Origin: Pelagibacteraceae bacterium AG-410-N23
GTDB lineage: Bacteria > Pseudomonadota > Alphaproteobacteria > Pelagibacterales > Pelagibacteraceae
DNA: 64,000 bases
Assembly: GCA_003215055.1 (NCBI GenBank)
Contig: QCKW01000001.1
Coordinates: 62,001-126,000 of the forward strand
Direction of reading: 5' to 3'
The translations under genes were made by a program, and so were the position numbers. The notes beneath the pieces were generated by a model. The model did not search any database. It was not told the DNA's origin and saw only the letters and a program-made list of their open reading frames with translations. Shown here one piece after another: positions 34,270-43,687 of the stretch. Each line of letters begins with the position of its first letter. Within the stretch, counting starts at the first letter, position 1.

Positions 34270-36661
34270 TTAATTATTTTCGAAGGGTTTAATTAATAAA
34301 ATTAACGAAGGAAGTAATGTTAAAACAGAAACCATTGCTAATAACATTGCTAATCCCGTAAAAATACCAAAATAAATAGTTGGAATAAATTTAGATAAAA
34401 CAAGTATAGAAAAACCAAAAACGATTGTAATTGAAGTATTTAAAATTGCCCTACCAACTGTTGAGTGACATAATTCAACAGTTTTATTGTAGTCGTTAGA
34501 ATTTTTGTATTCTTCTTTAAACCTATAAATATAATGAATACTATTATCAACTGCAATTCCAATAGTGATTGCAGCAATTGTAATAGTCATCATATCTAAT
34601 GGAATTCCAAGTAACCCAATAATGCCTAATATAAAAAAAGCAGCTATAAAATTTGGAACAACACCAATCAAGGATAATTTGATATTTCTAAAAAGTATTA
34701 AAAACATTGCAAATATTCCTATCATAACCAAACCTAGAGTAAGTATTTGAGATTTGAAGAGGCTTTGAAGTAAATTATTAAATAAGATTAAGACACCTGC
34801 AAGTTTGAAATCTTTTTCTTCCAAGCCTAATTTATTTTGAAGATCATAATTTATTTTTTCTATCAAATCATTTCTTCTTAAATTTTCTTGAGAGTCGATT
34901 ATTCTTAGATTTATTCTTGCTTCATTATCCTTAATTGAAATGTAGGGATCAATTATCTCTTTTCTTATGCTTTCTGGTATCTTGGAATAGAGAACTCCCA
35001 TTTCTAATGTTCCTAATGGTTTATTATTATTTAATAATGTTGCCACATCAATAATTGATGAAAATGAAATTACTTTTCCAACTTGAGGTAAACTATCTAA
35101 ATAGTTATGGACTAATGCAATCTTGTCTATTTTGTCTTTAGTAAACCAATATCTTTGATCATTTTGAGTATCTTCATTTCCCCAATCTTCAAATTCATCC
35201 TCATTATCATTTTCTAATTTTTCATTTTTTGGAAATTTAAGAATAACTTCAAGAGGAGTTGTTCCTCCAAGTTTTTCATCTATGAGTTTCATTCCTTTAT
35301 AAATTTCAGTTTTTTTTACTAAAATAATTTATAAAACTATTTTCTACTTCTAATCGGCTTATTCCAATTAAACTTAATGCAATTATAAAACTTGTAATTA
35401 TAAAGATTGTTTTAGAATTATTTTGGGAAATTTTTGCAAAAAAGGTTGTGATTAAAGAGTCATTATATTTTTTAATAGAAATGTTTTCTTTGGGTACGAA
35501 GTTGATAAGTGTTGGAAGCAATGTAAATGTAATTAAAAATGAAGTTGTTAGTCCCAAAGTCATCATCCAGCCAAAATCGATAATAGGTTTTATTTCACTG
35601 AAGATAAGGGAAAGAAAAGCGATGATTGTAGTTAAGACAGTGTATAAAATTGGCCAAAACATTTTTTCTGTTGTTAGAGTAATTAATTGCAAAATATTTT
35701 TATCAGGATAATTTTCTTTAAGTTGAAGAAACCTAGTGCTCATATGAATATTCATAGCCATAGTAAGTATTAACATTAAAGCAATAAAGTTTGATGAGAT
35801 CACAGTTACTTTCCAACCTAGCAAACCCAAAATACCCATCATTATTACCACAGAAAAAAAACAACTACTTATTGGTACTATAATCCAAATTAATTTTTTA
35901 AAAACAAACCATAGAGTTCCAATGATGAATAAGAACACACCTATTCCAAAGACAATTATGTCACTTTTTATAAATGACATCATATCATCTGCAATCATAG
36001 GGATTCCTCCGAGGTGAATTTTGCCTATATCTTCATAACTTTTGATTATATCTCTTATTTCAAGAATATTTTGATGATTTTGTTTTTTGGCTTGATTTTT
36101 GTAAATTTCAATTTCTTTATTTGATTTTTTTTGAGTATTTTTTAATTTTTCATTCTTTTTTATGTAAACAATAATACCACTAGTTTTTCCATCTTCACTT
36201 ATCACAAAATTTCTAAATACAGGACTACTAATGATTTCATTAAAACCTCTTTCTCGATCAACATCCTCATCTTTAAGTGTTTTGAAGTTTTCCAATCTTT
36301 CTTGCAAAGGGACATCAGAACTATTTAAAAGTGGGATGTCTAACAAAGTTATTACATTATGTACCCAGTCTAAACTTTGAATTTTATATTTAAGACTTAA
36401 AAGATTATTAATTGATGTATCAGTGATCATACCCTCATTAGGGGTATATGTTAAAATCAAAAATTCTTTAGAGCCATATCTTTCTGAGATTTCTTGAAGG
36501 TATTTAAGATCAGGATCACCTTCAATTAATAAAGTTTCAGAGGATGCATCAAGTCTAAAATTTTTTGAATGATAGCCAAAACTGATTAAAATAAATATCA
36601 AAACTAAAAAAATAGACTTCGGGAATTTTAGTATTAAATTTTGATATAAATGAGCAATCAT
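34270..36661 (-). CDS. RND/MMPL-superfamily exporter, interrupted by an A8 frameshift
   Basis: Two reading frames, N-terminal (36661-35306) and C-terminal (35292-34270), make one protein of about 796 residues. The first frame ends in SKKN at an A8 run (T8 at 35310-35317 on the plus strand). Removing one A gives SKKTEIYKGMKLIDEKLGG, which joins the halves exactly, and the total length is 3n+1. Each half has a first transmembrane helix or loop domain and a five-helix block typical of hopanoid/sterol or lipid-type RND exporters. The gene sits between dnaB and cvpA. It may be a real frameshift, a slippage gene or a sequence error; see findings. Confidence 0.8.
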
Positions 36662-36682
36662 GTACCCAATATATATGGGAAA

Positions 36683-38102
36683 TTAATTAATTTGAGTATC
36701 TTTAAATTTAGTAAATCTTTCCTCAAATTCTAAGGTTACTTTACCTATTGGTCCATGTCTTTGTTTTCCAATAATAATTTCAGCTAAATGAGCAACTTCA
36801 TTCATTTTAGCTTGCCATTCTGCATGATCAACTGTTGCTTCTCTTGGCTCTTTTCTTTGAAGGTAATATCCTTCTCTGTAAACAAACATTACAACGTCAG
36901 CATCTTGTTCTATTGATCCAGATTCCCTTAAATCTGATAGCTGTGGCTTATGGTCATCTCTTTGCTCAACTTGTCTTGATAATTGTGATAAAGCAACAAC
37001 AGGAATAGACAGCTCTTTTGCTATAGCTTTTAGTCCCTGAGTGATTTGAGAAATCTCTTGAACACGTCCATCATTATTATTTGAAGACCCTTTCATCAGT
37101 TGAATATAATCAACGACGACTAGATCTAAACCATAGAGTCTTTTTATTCTTCTTGCTCTATTACTCATTGCCGCAATACTAATTGCTGGAGTTTCATCAA
37201 TAAACAGTGGAAGTTCAGAAATATTTTTTGAAGTCTCTAAAAATTTATCGAATTGTTCATCTGAAATCCTTCCACGTCTAATATCATTTGATCCAATTTT
37301 TGCTTGTTCTGATAAAATTCTTGTTGAAAGTTGTTCTGATGACATTTCCAAAGAAAAAAAAGCTATCGAAGACTTTCGACTATTATCTTGCAAATTTTTT
37401 GCTGCATTAAAAGCAATATTTGTTGCTAAAGATGTTTTACCCATCGATGGTCGACCAGCTATAATAATTAAATCGGACTCATGTAGACCTCCAAGCTTAT
37501 CATCTAGATCTCTTAAACCTGTTGGTACGCCAACTATTCCAGCATCATTTTTATATGCTGCTGAAGCCATTTCAATAGTTTGTTTCAAAGCACTTTCAAA
37601 CTTTACTAAAGAAGAATTAAACGAACCTTTTTCTGCTAAATCAAATAATAATTTTTCTGATTCTTCTATTATTTTTTGACCATTAATATCTAAATCATTT
37701 ATTTTAGCACTATCAATAGTTTGCTCTGAAATTTTAATTAATTCTCTTCTTACAAACATATCGTAAATGATTTTTGAATATTCTATTGTCTGTCTAACTG
37801 AAGTAGAAAATTTTGTTATTTTTACTAGGTATTCAGGAACGTTTATTTCATCTTTCTCATCTTCAAAATGATTTTTAAGTGTTATAGGGTTTGCTAAAAG
37901 TCCTTTAAAAATTAAATTTTCAATTGAGCTAAATATTTTTTTGATGAAGTGGATCGTAAAAATTTGTACTTGAAATTATAGTATTAATTTCATCAAAAAT
38001 TTCATTATTTAAAAGAATAGAACCTATAACAGCTTGTTCAGCTTCAACATTATTTGGTAATTCTTTGAATGAGTCTTTTATAATTTTAATATTATTTTCC
38101 AT
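36683..38102 (-). CDS. dnaB: Replicative DNA helicase DnaB, interrupted by an A7 frameshift
   Basis: The long C-terminal frame (from residue 115) is a complete RecA-like helicase core: AGRPSMGKTSLATNIAFNAA Walker A, VVVDYIQLM Walker B, ALSQLSRQVE and the DLRESGSIEQDADVVMFVYREGYY motif. The N-terminal domain lies in another frame starting at ATG 38102 (MENNIKIIKDSFKELPNNVEAEQAVIGS...). The frames are split at an A7 run (37936-37942, T7 on plus strand). Dropping one A gives DPLHQKIFSSIEN and an unbroken 472-residue DnaB. DnaB is essential, so the break is probably not real loss. Confidence 0.92.
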
Positions 38103-38169
38103 AATTTAAATTACAGAAAAAATGGCTTCTTTAAAATTTAAATATTTAGGTGGGGAAAAGTTTGTATAA

Positions 38170-38628
38170 TTATTGAATACTTTCTTCAGATTCAACTTTT
38201 ATAATTATTTCAGCATCAACTTCTGAGTGTAATGAAATTTTCACTTTGAATTTTCCAAGTGTTTTTATTTCATTAACAGGTTGTATCAATGATGGTTTAA
38301 TTTCTAATTTATTTTTCTCTTTAATAAGCTTTGATATTTCAGTTGGTTTCACAGAACCATATAATTCATTATTTTCTGTAACTAATTTTTTTACACTAAA
38401 TTCTTTTTTGTTTATTTTTTCAGCAATTTCTGTTGCCTCTTTTTTTTTTTCATTATCTTTTTTAGATAGTTCAGATTTAATCTTTTCAACTTGAAGAACA
38501 TTTTCTTTAGAAGCATATAAAGCTTTTTTATTTGCAATTAAGAAATTTCGAGCAAAACCTCTTTTAACATCAATCACATCTCCAATTGAGCCAATTTTTT
38601 TTATATTTTCTAGTAAAATTACTCTCAT
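38170..38628 (-). CDS. rplI: 50S ribosomal protein L9
   Basis: A 152-residue protein with the L9 N-terminal domain (VILLENIKKIGSIGDVIDVKRGFARNFLIANKKALYAS), the long central helix and a C-terminal RNA-binding domain. It binds 23S rRNA in the large subunit and limits frameshifting. It contains an A11 run coding for lysines (near 38440-38450), which is intact in frame. It lies 6 bp downstream of rpsR, giving the usual rpsF-rpsR-rplI order, with dnaB following after 67 bp. Confidence 0.97.
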   Translation of the reverse strand: MRVILLENIKKIGSIGDVIDVKRGFARNFLIANKKALYASKENVLQVEKIKSELSKKDNEKKKEATEIAEKINKKEFSVKKLVTENNELYGSVKPTEISKLIKEKNKLEIKPSLIQPVNEIKTLGKFKVKISLHSEVDAEIIIKVESEESIQ

Positions 38629-38634
38629 TATTAA

Positions 38635-38907
38635 CTACAACAATGCTAAGTTTCTAGCTCTTTTAATTGATAAAGAAAGTTCTCTTTGTTTTTTTTGACT
38701 TACATTTGTAATTCTTGAGGGTAAAATTTTTCCATTTTCCGATATATATTTTTTTAACAATTTAATATTTTTGTAATCAATTTTAGGTGCACCTTTAATT
38801 GAAAGAGGACAACTTTTTTTAAATTTATATTTATTTGGCTGAAAAATACTTAATTTAGCAAAATTACTTTGTTTATTTTTTTTATTTCCAGATTGTCTTT
38901 TTGGCAT
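38635..38907 (-). CDS. rpsR: 30S ribosomal protein S18
   Basis: A 90-residue basic protein with a lysine-rich, asparagine-rich N-terminal extension and the S18 core ([58 protein letters not shown] across residues 33-90). It pairs with S6 on the small-subunit platform. It starts 3 bp after the rpsF stop, so translation of rpsR depends on the rpsF transcript whose frame is disturbed here. Confidence 0.97.
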   Translation of the reverse strand: MPKRQSGNKKNKQSNFAKLSIFQPNKYKFKKSCPLSIKGAPKIDYKNIKLLKKYISENGKILPSRITNVSQKKQRELSLSIKRARNLALL

Positions 38908-38909
38908 AA

Positions 38910-39264
38910 CTAATTTTTATAACTTTCTTTTTTTTCGTTTTCATCTTTTTTATTGAAGTAGTTTGCATCTAAGTCAAACTTTTTCACTTTGATTGTAATA
39001 AACCTTAATAACTTTTTATCAATTGATTCATTTTTTTCTAATTCATTTATCATGTCACCGCTGCCTTTTATTTTAAAATGAATGTAGCTACCTTTTCTAT
39101 TTTTTTTTGATCAAATACGACAAATTCATTAATCCCCAGTTTTCAGTTCTCACTATCTCACCTTTATTTTTTTCAACTAACTTAGTATATTTTTCGATTA
39201 ATTGATTAATTTCACTTGGTGAAGAGTCTTGTCGTGCTATAATTGTATGCTCGTATAAATTCAT
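38910..39264 (-). CDS. rpsF: 30S ribosomal protein S6, interrupted by an A9 frameshift
   Basis: The frame from ATG 39264 reads [20 protein letters not shown]... to SYLIKKK and stops at an A9 run (plus-strand T9 near 39100-39108). With one A removed the reading continues as [20 protein letters not shown] and ends with KFDLDANYF plus a charged tail at 38910, giving a normal 117-residue S6. The total length is 3n+1. S6 is a ribosomal protein of the small-subunit platform and leads the rpsF-rpsR-rplI operon. Real loss is unlikely; see findings. Confidence 0.9.
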
Positions 39265-39296
39265 TTAACTACTTTAATAAAATGTGAGGATATACT

Positions 39297-39302
39297 ATTA
39301 TA
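39297..39302 (-). promoter_or_regulatory. Candidate -10 box for the rpsF operon
   Basis: A perfect TATAAT on the minus strand at 39302-39297, 33 bp before the rpsF ATG in the 87-bp rpsF/fabD divergent gap. No good -35 at 17 bp is visible, only a T-rich segment. Such boxes also arise by chance in this AT-rich DNA, so this is a candidate only. Confidence 0.4.
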
Positions 39303-39351
39303 AAGTTACAATATCAATAGCAAAAAGATTAAAAAATAAAGGTTTTTTTTT

Positions 39352-40278
39352 ATGTTTTCTGTAATTTTTCCTGGCCAAGGTTCACAAATGGTAGGGATGG
39401 GAAAAGAATTTTTTGATAAATACGATTTGGTAAAAAGTCTTTTTAAAGAAGCAGACGAAATACTGAATATTCCTTTATCTAAAATTATATTAAATGGACC
39501 AAAAGATATGCTAGATATGACAGCCAATACTCAACCAGCGATATTCTTAATAAGCTATTCTATATTTAATGTCGCAAAGAAAGAATTTGGGATCGATTTA
39601 AATAAAGCAAAATATTTTGCTGGCCATTCTCTTGGTGAATATTCTGCGCTATCTTTAGCAGATTATTTGAATTTTTCTGAAACTATAAAACTTTTAAGAT
39701 CCAGAGGGGATGCTATGCAAAATGCTGTTCCAAAAGGAGAAGGGGGGATGGTAGCAGTCTTAGGTTCTAAAATTGAGGATATAGAAATTATTTTAAATGA
39801 AAATTCAGATACCTTTAAAGTTCAGATTGCTAATGATAATTCAGATGGACAAATTGTTATAAGTGGCAAAAGTAAAGATTTAGAAAAATTAATAGAAATA
39901 TTGAAATTAAAAAAAATCAAAAATATTAAGTTACCAGTTAGTGCTCCTTTTCATTGTGATTTAATGAATAATGCTACTAAAATTATGAAAGAAAAAATTG
40001 ATAAAGTAAATTTTAAAGAGGGCACAAATAAATTAATTTCTAATGTCTCAGCTGAGGAAATCTTGAATAAAGATCAGCTAAAAAAATTATTGATAGATCA
40101 AATAGAAAGTAGAGTAAGATGGAGGGAAAGTATTATTTTTATGATCAATAAAGGTATTAACCGCTTTATTGAAATAGGGCCAGGTAAAGTTTTATCAGGA
40201 TTGGTGAAAAGAATAAATAAAGATGTAAAAATCAGTACTATTAACAAAGAGAGTGATATAAGAGACTTAAAATTATGA
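39352..40278 (+). CDS. fabD: Malonyl-CoA:ACP transacylase
   Basis: A 308-residue alpha/beta hydrolase-like transacylase with the GQGSQMVGMGKEF motif and catalytic Ser93 in GHSLGEYSAL. The downstream APFHC (PVSAPFHCDLM) contains the catalytic His. FabD loads malonyl onto ACP for fatty acid synthesis. It starts a rightward fab operon opposite rpsF and overlaps fabG by ATGA. The start is set by an AAAGG site before a T9 run. Confidence 0.96.
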   Translation: MFSVIFPGQGSQMVGMGKEFFDKYDLVKSLFKEADEILNIPLSKIILNGPKDMLDMTANTQPAIFLISYSIFNVAKKEFGIDLNKAKYFAGHSLGEYSALSLADYLNFSETIKLLRSRGDAMQNAVPKGEGGMVAVLGSKIEDIEIILNENSDTFKVQIANDNSDGQIVISGKSKDLEKLIEILKLKKIKNIKLPVSAPFHCDLMNNATKIMKEKIDKVNFKEGTNKLISNVSAEEILNKDQLKKLLIDQIESRVRWRESIIFMINKGINRFIEIGPGKVLSGLVKRINKDVKISTINKESDIRDLKL

Positions 40279-41012
40279 AAGATTTAGAAAATAAAAATAT
40301 AATAGTAACTGGTGCCTCTGGTGGAATTGGAAATTCAATAATACAAAAATTTAGTGAAAATGGTGCAAATATTTTAGCTTCTGGAACACGAACTGAAAAA
40401 TTAGAAGAATTGCAATCAAAATTTAAAAAAATTAAAATCTTAAAATTTGACATCTCTCAAAGTGATAAAATAGAGAAATTTATTGATGACTCATCCAATG
40501 AACTTGGTGGAAATATTGATTGTTTGGTTAATAATGCTGGAATAACTGCAGATAATTTAGCTATTAGAATGAGCTTAGAAGAATGGAAAAAAGTTTTAGA
40601 TATTAACTTAACTTCAACATTTTTATTAAGTAAATTTGCAATAAAGAAAATGTTAAAAAATAAAACTGGAAAAATTATAAACATAACATCCGTGGTTGGT
40701 CACACTGGTAATTTAGGACAAACAAATTATACTGCTTCAAAAGCTGGAATTATTGCAATGTCAAAAAGTTTAGCAATTGAGTATGCGAAAAAAAATATTA
40801 ATATTAACTGTATCTCACCAGGATTTATCAAAACAGCTATGACAGATAAAATAGATGAAAAATTTAAAGAAATCATAATATCAAAAATACCATCCGCAAG
40901 GTTGGGAGAGCCAGAAGATGTTGCAAATGCTGTGATTTTTTTGGCTTCAAATCAATCGAATTATATTAATGGTGAAACTATACATGTTAATGGGGGCATG
41001 TATATGGCTTGA
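40275..41012 (+). CDS. fabG: 3-oxoacyl-ACP reductase
   Basis: A 245-residue SDR with the NADPH motif TGASGGIG, NNAGITAD, the catalytic Ser in NITSVVGHTG and the YTASKAG Tyr-Lys pair, and the FabG ending FLASNQSNYINGETIHVNGGMYM. It reduces the beta-keto group of acyl-ACP in elongation. Length is standard. Its stop codon forms part of a TTGACA box ahead of acpP. Confidence 0.96.
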   Translation: MKDLENKNIIVTGASGGIGNSIIQKFSENGANILASGTRTEKLEELQSKFKKIKILKFDISQSDKIEKFIDDSSNELGGNIDCLVNNAGITADNLAIRMSLEEWKKVLDINLTSTFLLSKFAIKKMLKNKTGKIINITSVVGHTGNLGQTNYTASKAGIIAMSKSLAIEYAKKNININCISPGFIKTAMTDKIDEKFKEIIISKIPSARLGEPEDVANAVIFLASNQSNYINGETIHVNGGMYMA

Positions 41013-41036
41013 CAAAACAAGTAATTAAACTAATAA
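41009..41036 (+). promoter_or_regulatory. Candidate acpP promoter with the -35 on the fabG stop codon
   Basis: A perfect TTGACA at 41009-41014 (the fabG stop TGA is its middle) followed after 16 bp by TAATAA at 41031-41036, only 3 of 6 matches. Predicted start near 41044 leaves an 18-nt leader containing AAAGGA before acpP. An own promoter would give the extra ACP that cells need. The -10 is poor, so confidence is moderate. Confidence 0.4.
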
Positions 41037-41061
41037 CGATTAAAACAGTAAAGGATTAATT

Positions 41062-41301
41062 ATGTCAGAGGATATTTCAAGTAAAGTAAAAAAAATAGTA
41101 GCTGATCATTTAGGAATAGACGAAGCTAAAGTAACTGAGGAAGCAAGCTTTATAGATGATCTTGGCGCTGATAGCTTAGATACAGTTGAACTAGTAATGG
41201 CTTTTGAAGAAGAATTTGGATCTGAGATATCAGATACTGAGGCTGAAAAAATATTAACAGTTGGTGATGCTGTAAAATTTATAGAAAGTAAAAGTAATTA
41301 A
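41062..41301 (+). CDS. acpP: Acyl carrier protein
   Basis: A 79-residue acidic ACP. The phosphopantetheine attachment serine is Ser38 in [24 protein letters not shown] carries growing acyl chains for FabD, FabG and the other synthases. An AAAGGA ribosome-binding site lies upstream. The normal neighbour fabF is missing on the right: gmk starts 8 bp after the stop. Confidence 0.97.
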   Translation: MSEDISSKVKKIVADHLGIDEAKVTEEASFIDDLGADSLDTVELVMAFEEEFGSEISDTEAEKILTVGDAVKFIESKSN

Positions 41302-41309
41302 AAAATTTA

Positions 41310-41942
41310 ATGCTTCAAAATCAAGGTGGGATAATGGTGATCTTATCATCTCCATCTGGTGTGGGCAAAACAACTCTTGTTAAGCTTTTATCAAAAAACA
41401 GAAATTTTTTTATTTCTATTTCTCATACAACTAGAAAACCAAGACAGAACGAAATCAGAAGCAAAGATTACCACTTTGTGTCAGACGAAGAATTTAAAAG
41501 ATTAATAAATAATGGTGAATTTCTTGAATACGCTAAAGTCTTTAATAATTTTTATGGAACAACAAGATCCCCAGTAATTCAAAATCTTGAAGATGGTAAG
41601 AATGTTATATTCGATATAGATTGGCAAGGTGCAGATCAAATAAAAAATAAAAAGCTTAATTATAAATTGATAACATTTTTTTTATTGCCACCAAGTAAAG
41701 AGGTTTTATTTGAAAGACTCTCTAATAGAGACATGAAAGACAAACTGATTGCTGATCAAAGAATGAAGGAATTTGATAGAGATGTGATACATTGGATAAA
41801 TTATGATTATGTTGTCGTTAATGATGACCTTAATGAATGTTACTCAAAAATTGAAAAATTAATTGATGCTGAAATTAATAATGGATCTAAAGATTATGAT
41901 AAAGATTTCATTAAAAATCACATTGAAAAACTCACATCATGA
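41310..41942 (+). CDS. gmk: Guanylate kinase
   Basis: A 210-residue GMP kinase with P-loop [21 protein letters not shown] for GMP binding, [10 protein letters not shown] and the [11 protein letters not shown] motif. It makes GDP from GMP. Two starts are possible: ATG 41310 and ATG 41334. The second has a better AGGTGGG site and gives [12 protein letters not shown]. It lies 8 bp downstream of acpP, where fabF and mltG usually intervene. Its end overlaps the convergent rsmA gene by 6 bp. Confidence 0.95.
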   Translation: MLQNQGGIMVILSSPSGVGKTTLVKLLSKNRNFFISISHTTRKPRQNEIRSKDYHFVSDEEFKRLINNGEFLEYAKVFNNFYGTTRSPVIQNLEDGKNVIFDIDWQGADQIKNKKLNYKLITFFLLPPSKEVLFERLSNRDMKDKLIADQRMKEFDRDVIHWINYDYVVVNDDLNECYSKIEKLIDAEINNGSKDYDKDFIKNHIEKLTS

Positions 41943-42719
41943 ATTTTCTAATTCTTTAGCAATATTAAAATAATCATTAAAATTTAAGTTTTGAGGTCTT
42001 AAATTCAAATCTATTCCTAATTTTTTGGCTGTGAAATTACTATCTTTGAAAAGTTGGTTAAATGATTTTCTTATTTTTTTTCGTTTTTGGTTAAAAAAAA
42101 TTCTTGTAACTTTTTCCAGAGATTTTGAACTATTAAGATTTGGATATTCTTTTTTAGGTGTAAAAATAAGGACAGAACTTTCAATTTTTGGTTTAGGCTT
42201 AAAGGAGTTAGGGCTTACATCAATAATTTTTTTTATATTAAGTTTCCAATTTGAAATTACAGATAATCGACCGTAATTTGAAGTATTATAATTACTAATA
42301 ATTCTATCAGCAACCTCTTTTTGAAACATAAGAACAAGATTTTCAAACCATAAGTTTGAATTTAAATTAAGTATCCATTTTAATAAAATTTGTGTAGAAA
42401 TATTGTAGGGTAAATTTCCAAAAACAGTAAGTTTATTTTCTGAGATTTGATTTTCAGAAACTTTCAAAATATCATCATTTATTAAAATTATTCTATCTTT
42501 GAATTTATTTTTTAAAATATCAATTAATTGATTATCTTTTTCAATACAAAAAACTTTTTTTGGTTTTTTTTTTAAGATAAAATTTGTAAGATTTCCAGTT
42601 CCGGGCCCTATTTCCAAAATCTCTTTATCTTTTATTTCTGTACTTTCAACAATGATATTTATTATATTTTGATCTATTAAAAAATTTTGGCCTAAACTTT
42701 TTTTTGCTTTAATTATCAC
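41937..42719 (-). CDS. rsmA: 16S rRNA (adenine1518-N6/adenine1519-N6)-dimethyltransferase
   Basis: A 260-residue KsgA/Dim1-family enzyme with QNFLIDQNI, the SAM motif [11 protein letters not shown] and the NLPYNIS catalytic motif. It dimethylates two adenines in the 16S rRNA 3' hairpin during small-subunit maturation. The start is GTG at 42719, sharing a base with the pdxA stop. It ends the leftward lptF-lptG-lptD-surA-pdxA-rsmA operon, an order close to that of many proteobacteria. Confidence 0.95.
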   Translation of the reverse strand: MIIKAKKSLGQNFLIDQNIINIIVESTEIKDKEILEIGPGTGNLTNFILKKKPKKVFCIEKDNQLIDILKNKFKDRIILINDDILKVSENQISENKLTVFGNLPYNISTQILLKWILNLNSNLWFENLVLMFQKEVADRIISNYNTSNYGRLSVISNWKLNIKKIIDVSPNSFKPKPKIESSVLIFTPKKEYPNLNSSKSLEKVTRIFFNQKRKKIRKSFNQLFKDSNFTAKKLGIDLNLRPQNLNFNDYFNIAKELENS

Positions 42720-43687
42720 TAAAATTTGTTTAAAAATTTAATTGATTCAATTAAGCTTTTAGGGCTAGATTTATTTTTCCCAAGCATATTTGTATTTGGT
42801 CCATGGTCAGGAGAAATTCTGATAAAAGGAAGTCCTAAGGTTAGATTTATTGCATCAAAACCATTTAAGGCTTTAATTGGAGCTAATACTTGATCATGAT
42901 ACATTCCTAAAATTACGTCATATTTTGTTAAATTTTGCTCCAAAAAAATTGTATCTGCTGGCATTGGACCATCAATATTTATCTTTCTCTTTCTCAAATA
43001 TTTAATGGCTGGTTCAATTATTTTTTTTTCCTCACTTAATTCAAAAAAATTTTCACAATGAGGGTTTAAACCACAAACAGCAATTTTTGAATTTCTATTA
43101 AAAAATTTCTTATAAAATTTTGAAATTAAAAGACATTTAGTTACAATTATTTTTTTATTAATTCTATTTTTTACCAGATTTATTGGTATATGAGTTGTAA
43201 CTGGAGAAACTGAAAAATTTTTATTGTAAATTAACATTGCGAAATTTTGGTCAAGTTTAAATTTTTTTGCTAAATATTCAGTTATTCCTTGATGCTTTTT
43301 ACCTAAAAAAAATTTTTTTGAAATTGGTCCATTAATCAAACCCGATATTTTATTTGAGGCAATTATTTTAAAAGAAACATCAAAACATTTTTCAATGTAT
43401 TTATTTGATTTAGAAGATATTTTTTCAAATGGTTTCTTAAATTTATAATCTACATTTAATATATTAATTTTAATAGTATCAAGTTGTTTAGATAGGTCAG
43501 AATTAAGTTTGATTAGATTTAACTTAGTTTTAATTTTCATTTTTTTAAGTTGTGAAAGCATTAAATTATGCGAGCCAATTAGAAGCAAAGGTTTCTTAGA
43601 TTTATATTTTTTAAATGATTTTATTATTATTTCTGAAAAAATACTGTTTGGTTCTCCACAAATAATTAATATTGGTTTTTTAGTCAT
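42719..43687 (-). CDS. pdxA: 4-hydroxythreonine-4-phosphate dehydrogenase
   Basis: A 322-residue enzyme with CGLNPHCEN, DGPMPADTIF and MYHDQVLAPIKALNGFDAINLTLGLP, the metal-binding histidine motif. It oxidises 4-phosphohydroxythreonine for pyridoxal 5'-phosphate synthesis. It overlaps surA by 8 bp at its start and touches rsmA at its end, the standard surA-pdxA-rsmA order. PLP is also the cofactor of GcvP in this window. Confidence 0.93.
   Translation of the reverse strand: MTKKPILIICGEPNSIFSEIIIKSFKKYKSKKPLLLIGSHNLMLSQLKKMKIKTKLNLIKLNSDLSKQLDTIKINILNVDYKFKKPFEKISSKSNKYIEKCFDVSFKIIASNKISGLINGPISKKFFLGKKHQGITEYLAKKFKLDQNFAMLIYNKNFSVSPVTTHIPINLVKNRINKKIIVTKCLLISKFYKKFFNRNSKIAVCGLNPHCENFFELSEEKKIIEPAIKYLRKRKINIDGPMPADTIFLEQNLTKYDVILGMYHDQVLAPIKALNGFDAINLTLGLPFIRISPDHGPNTNMLGKNKSSPKSLIESIKFLNKF

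Noticed and set aside
34270-35292. Second half of the RND exporter as a separate gene starting at ATG 35292
   Set aside because: The upstream frame joins it perfectly if one A is removed from the A8 run; the ATG is an internal methionine.
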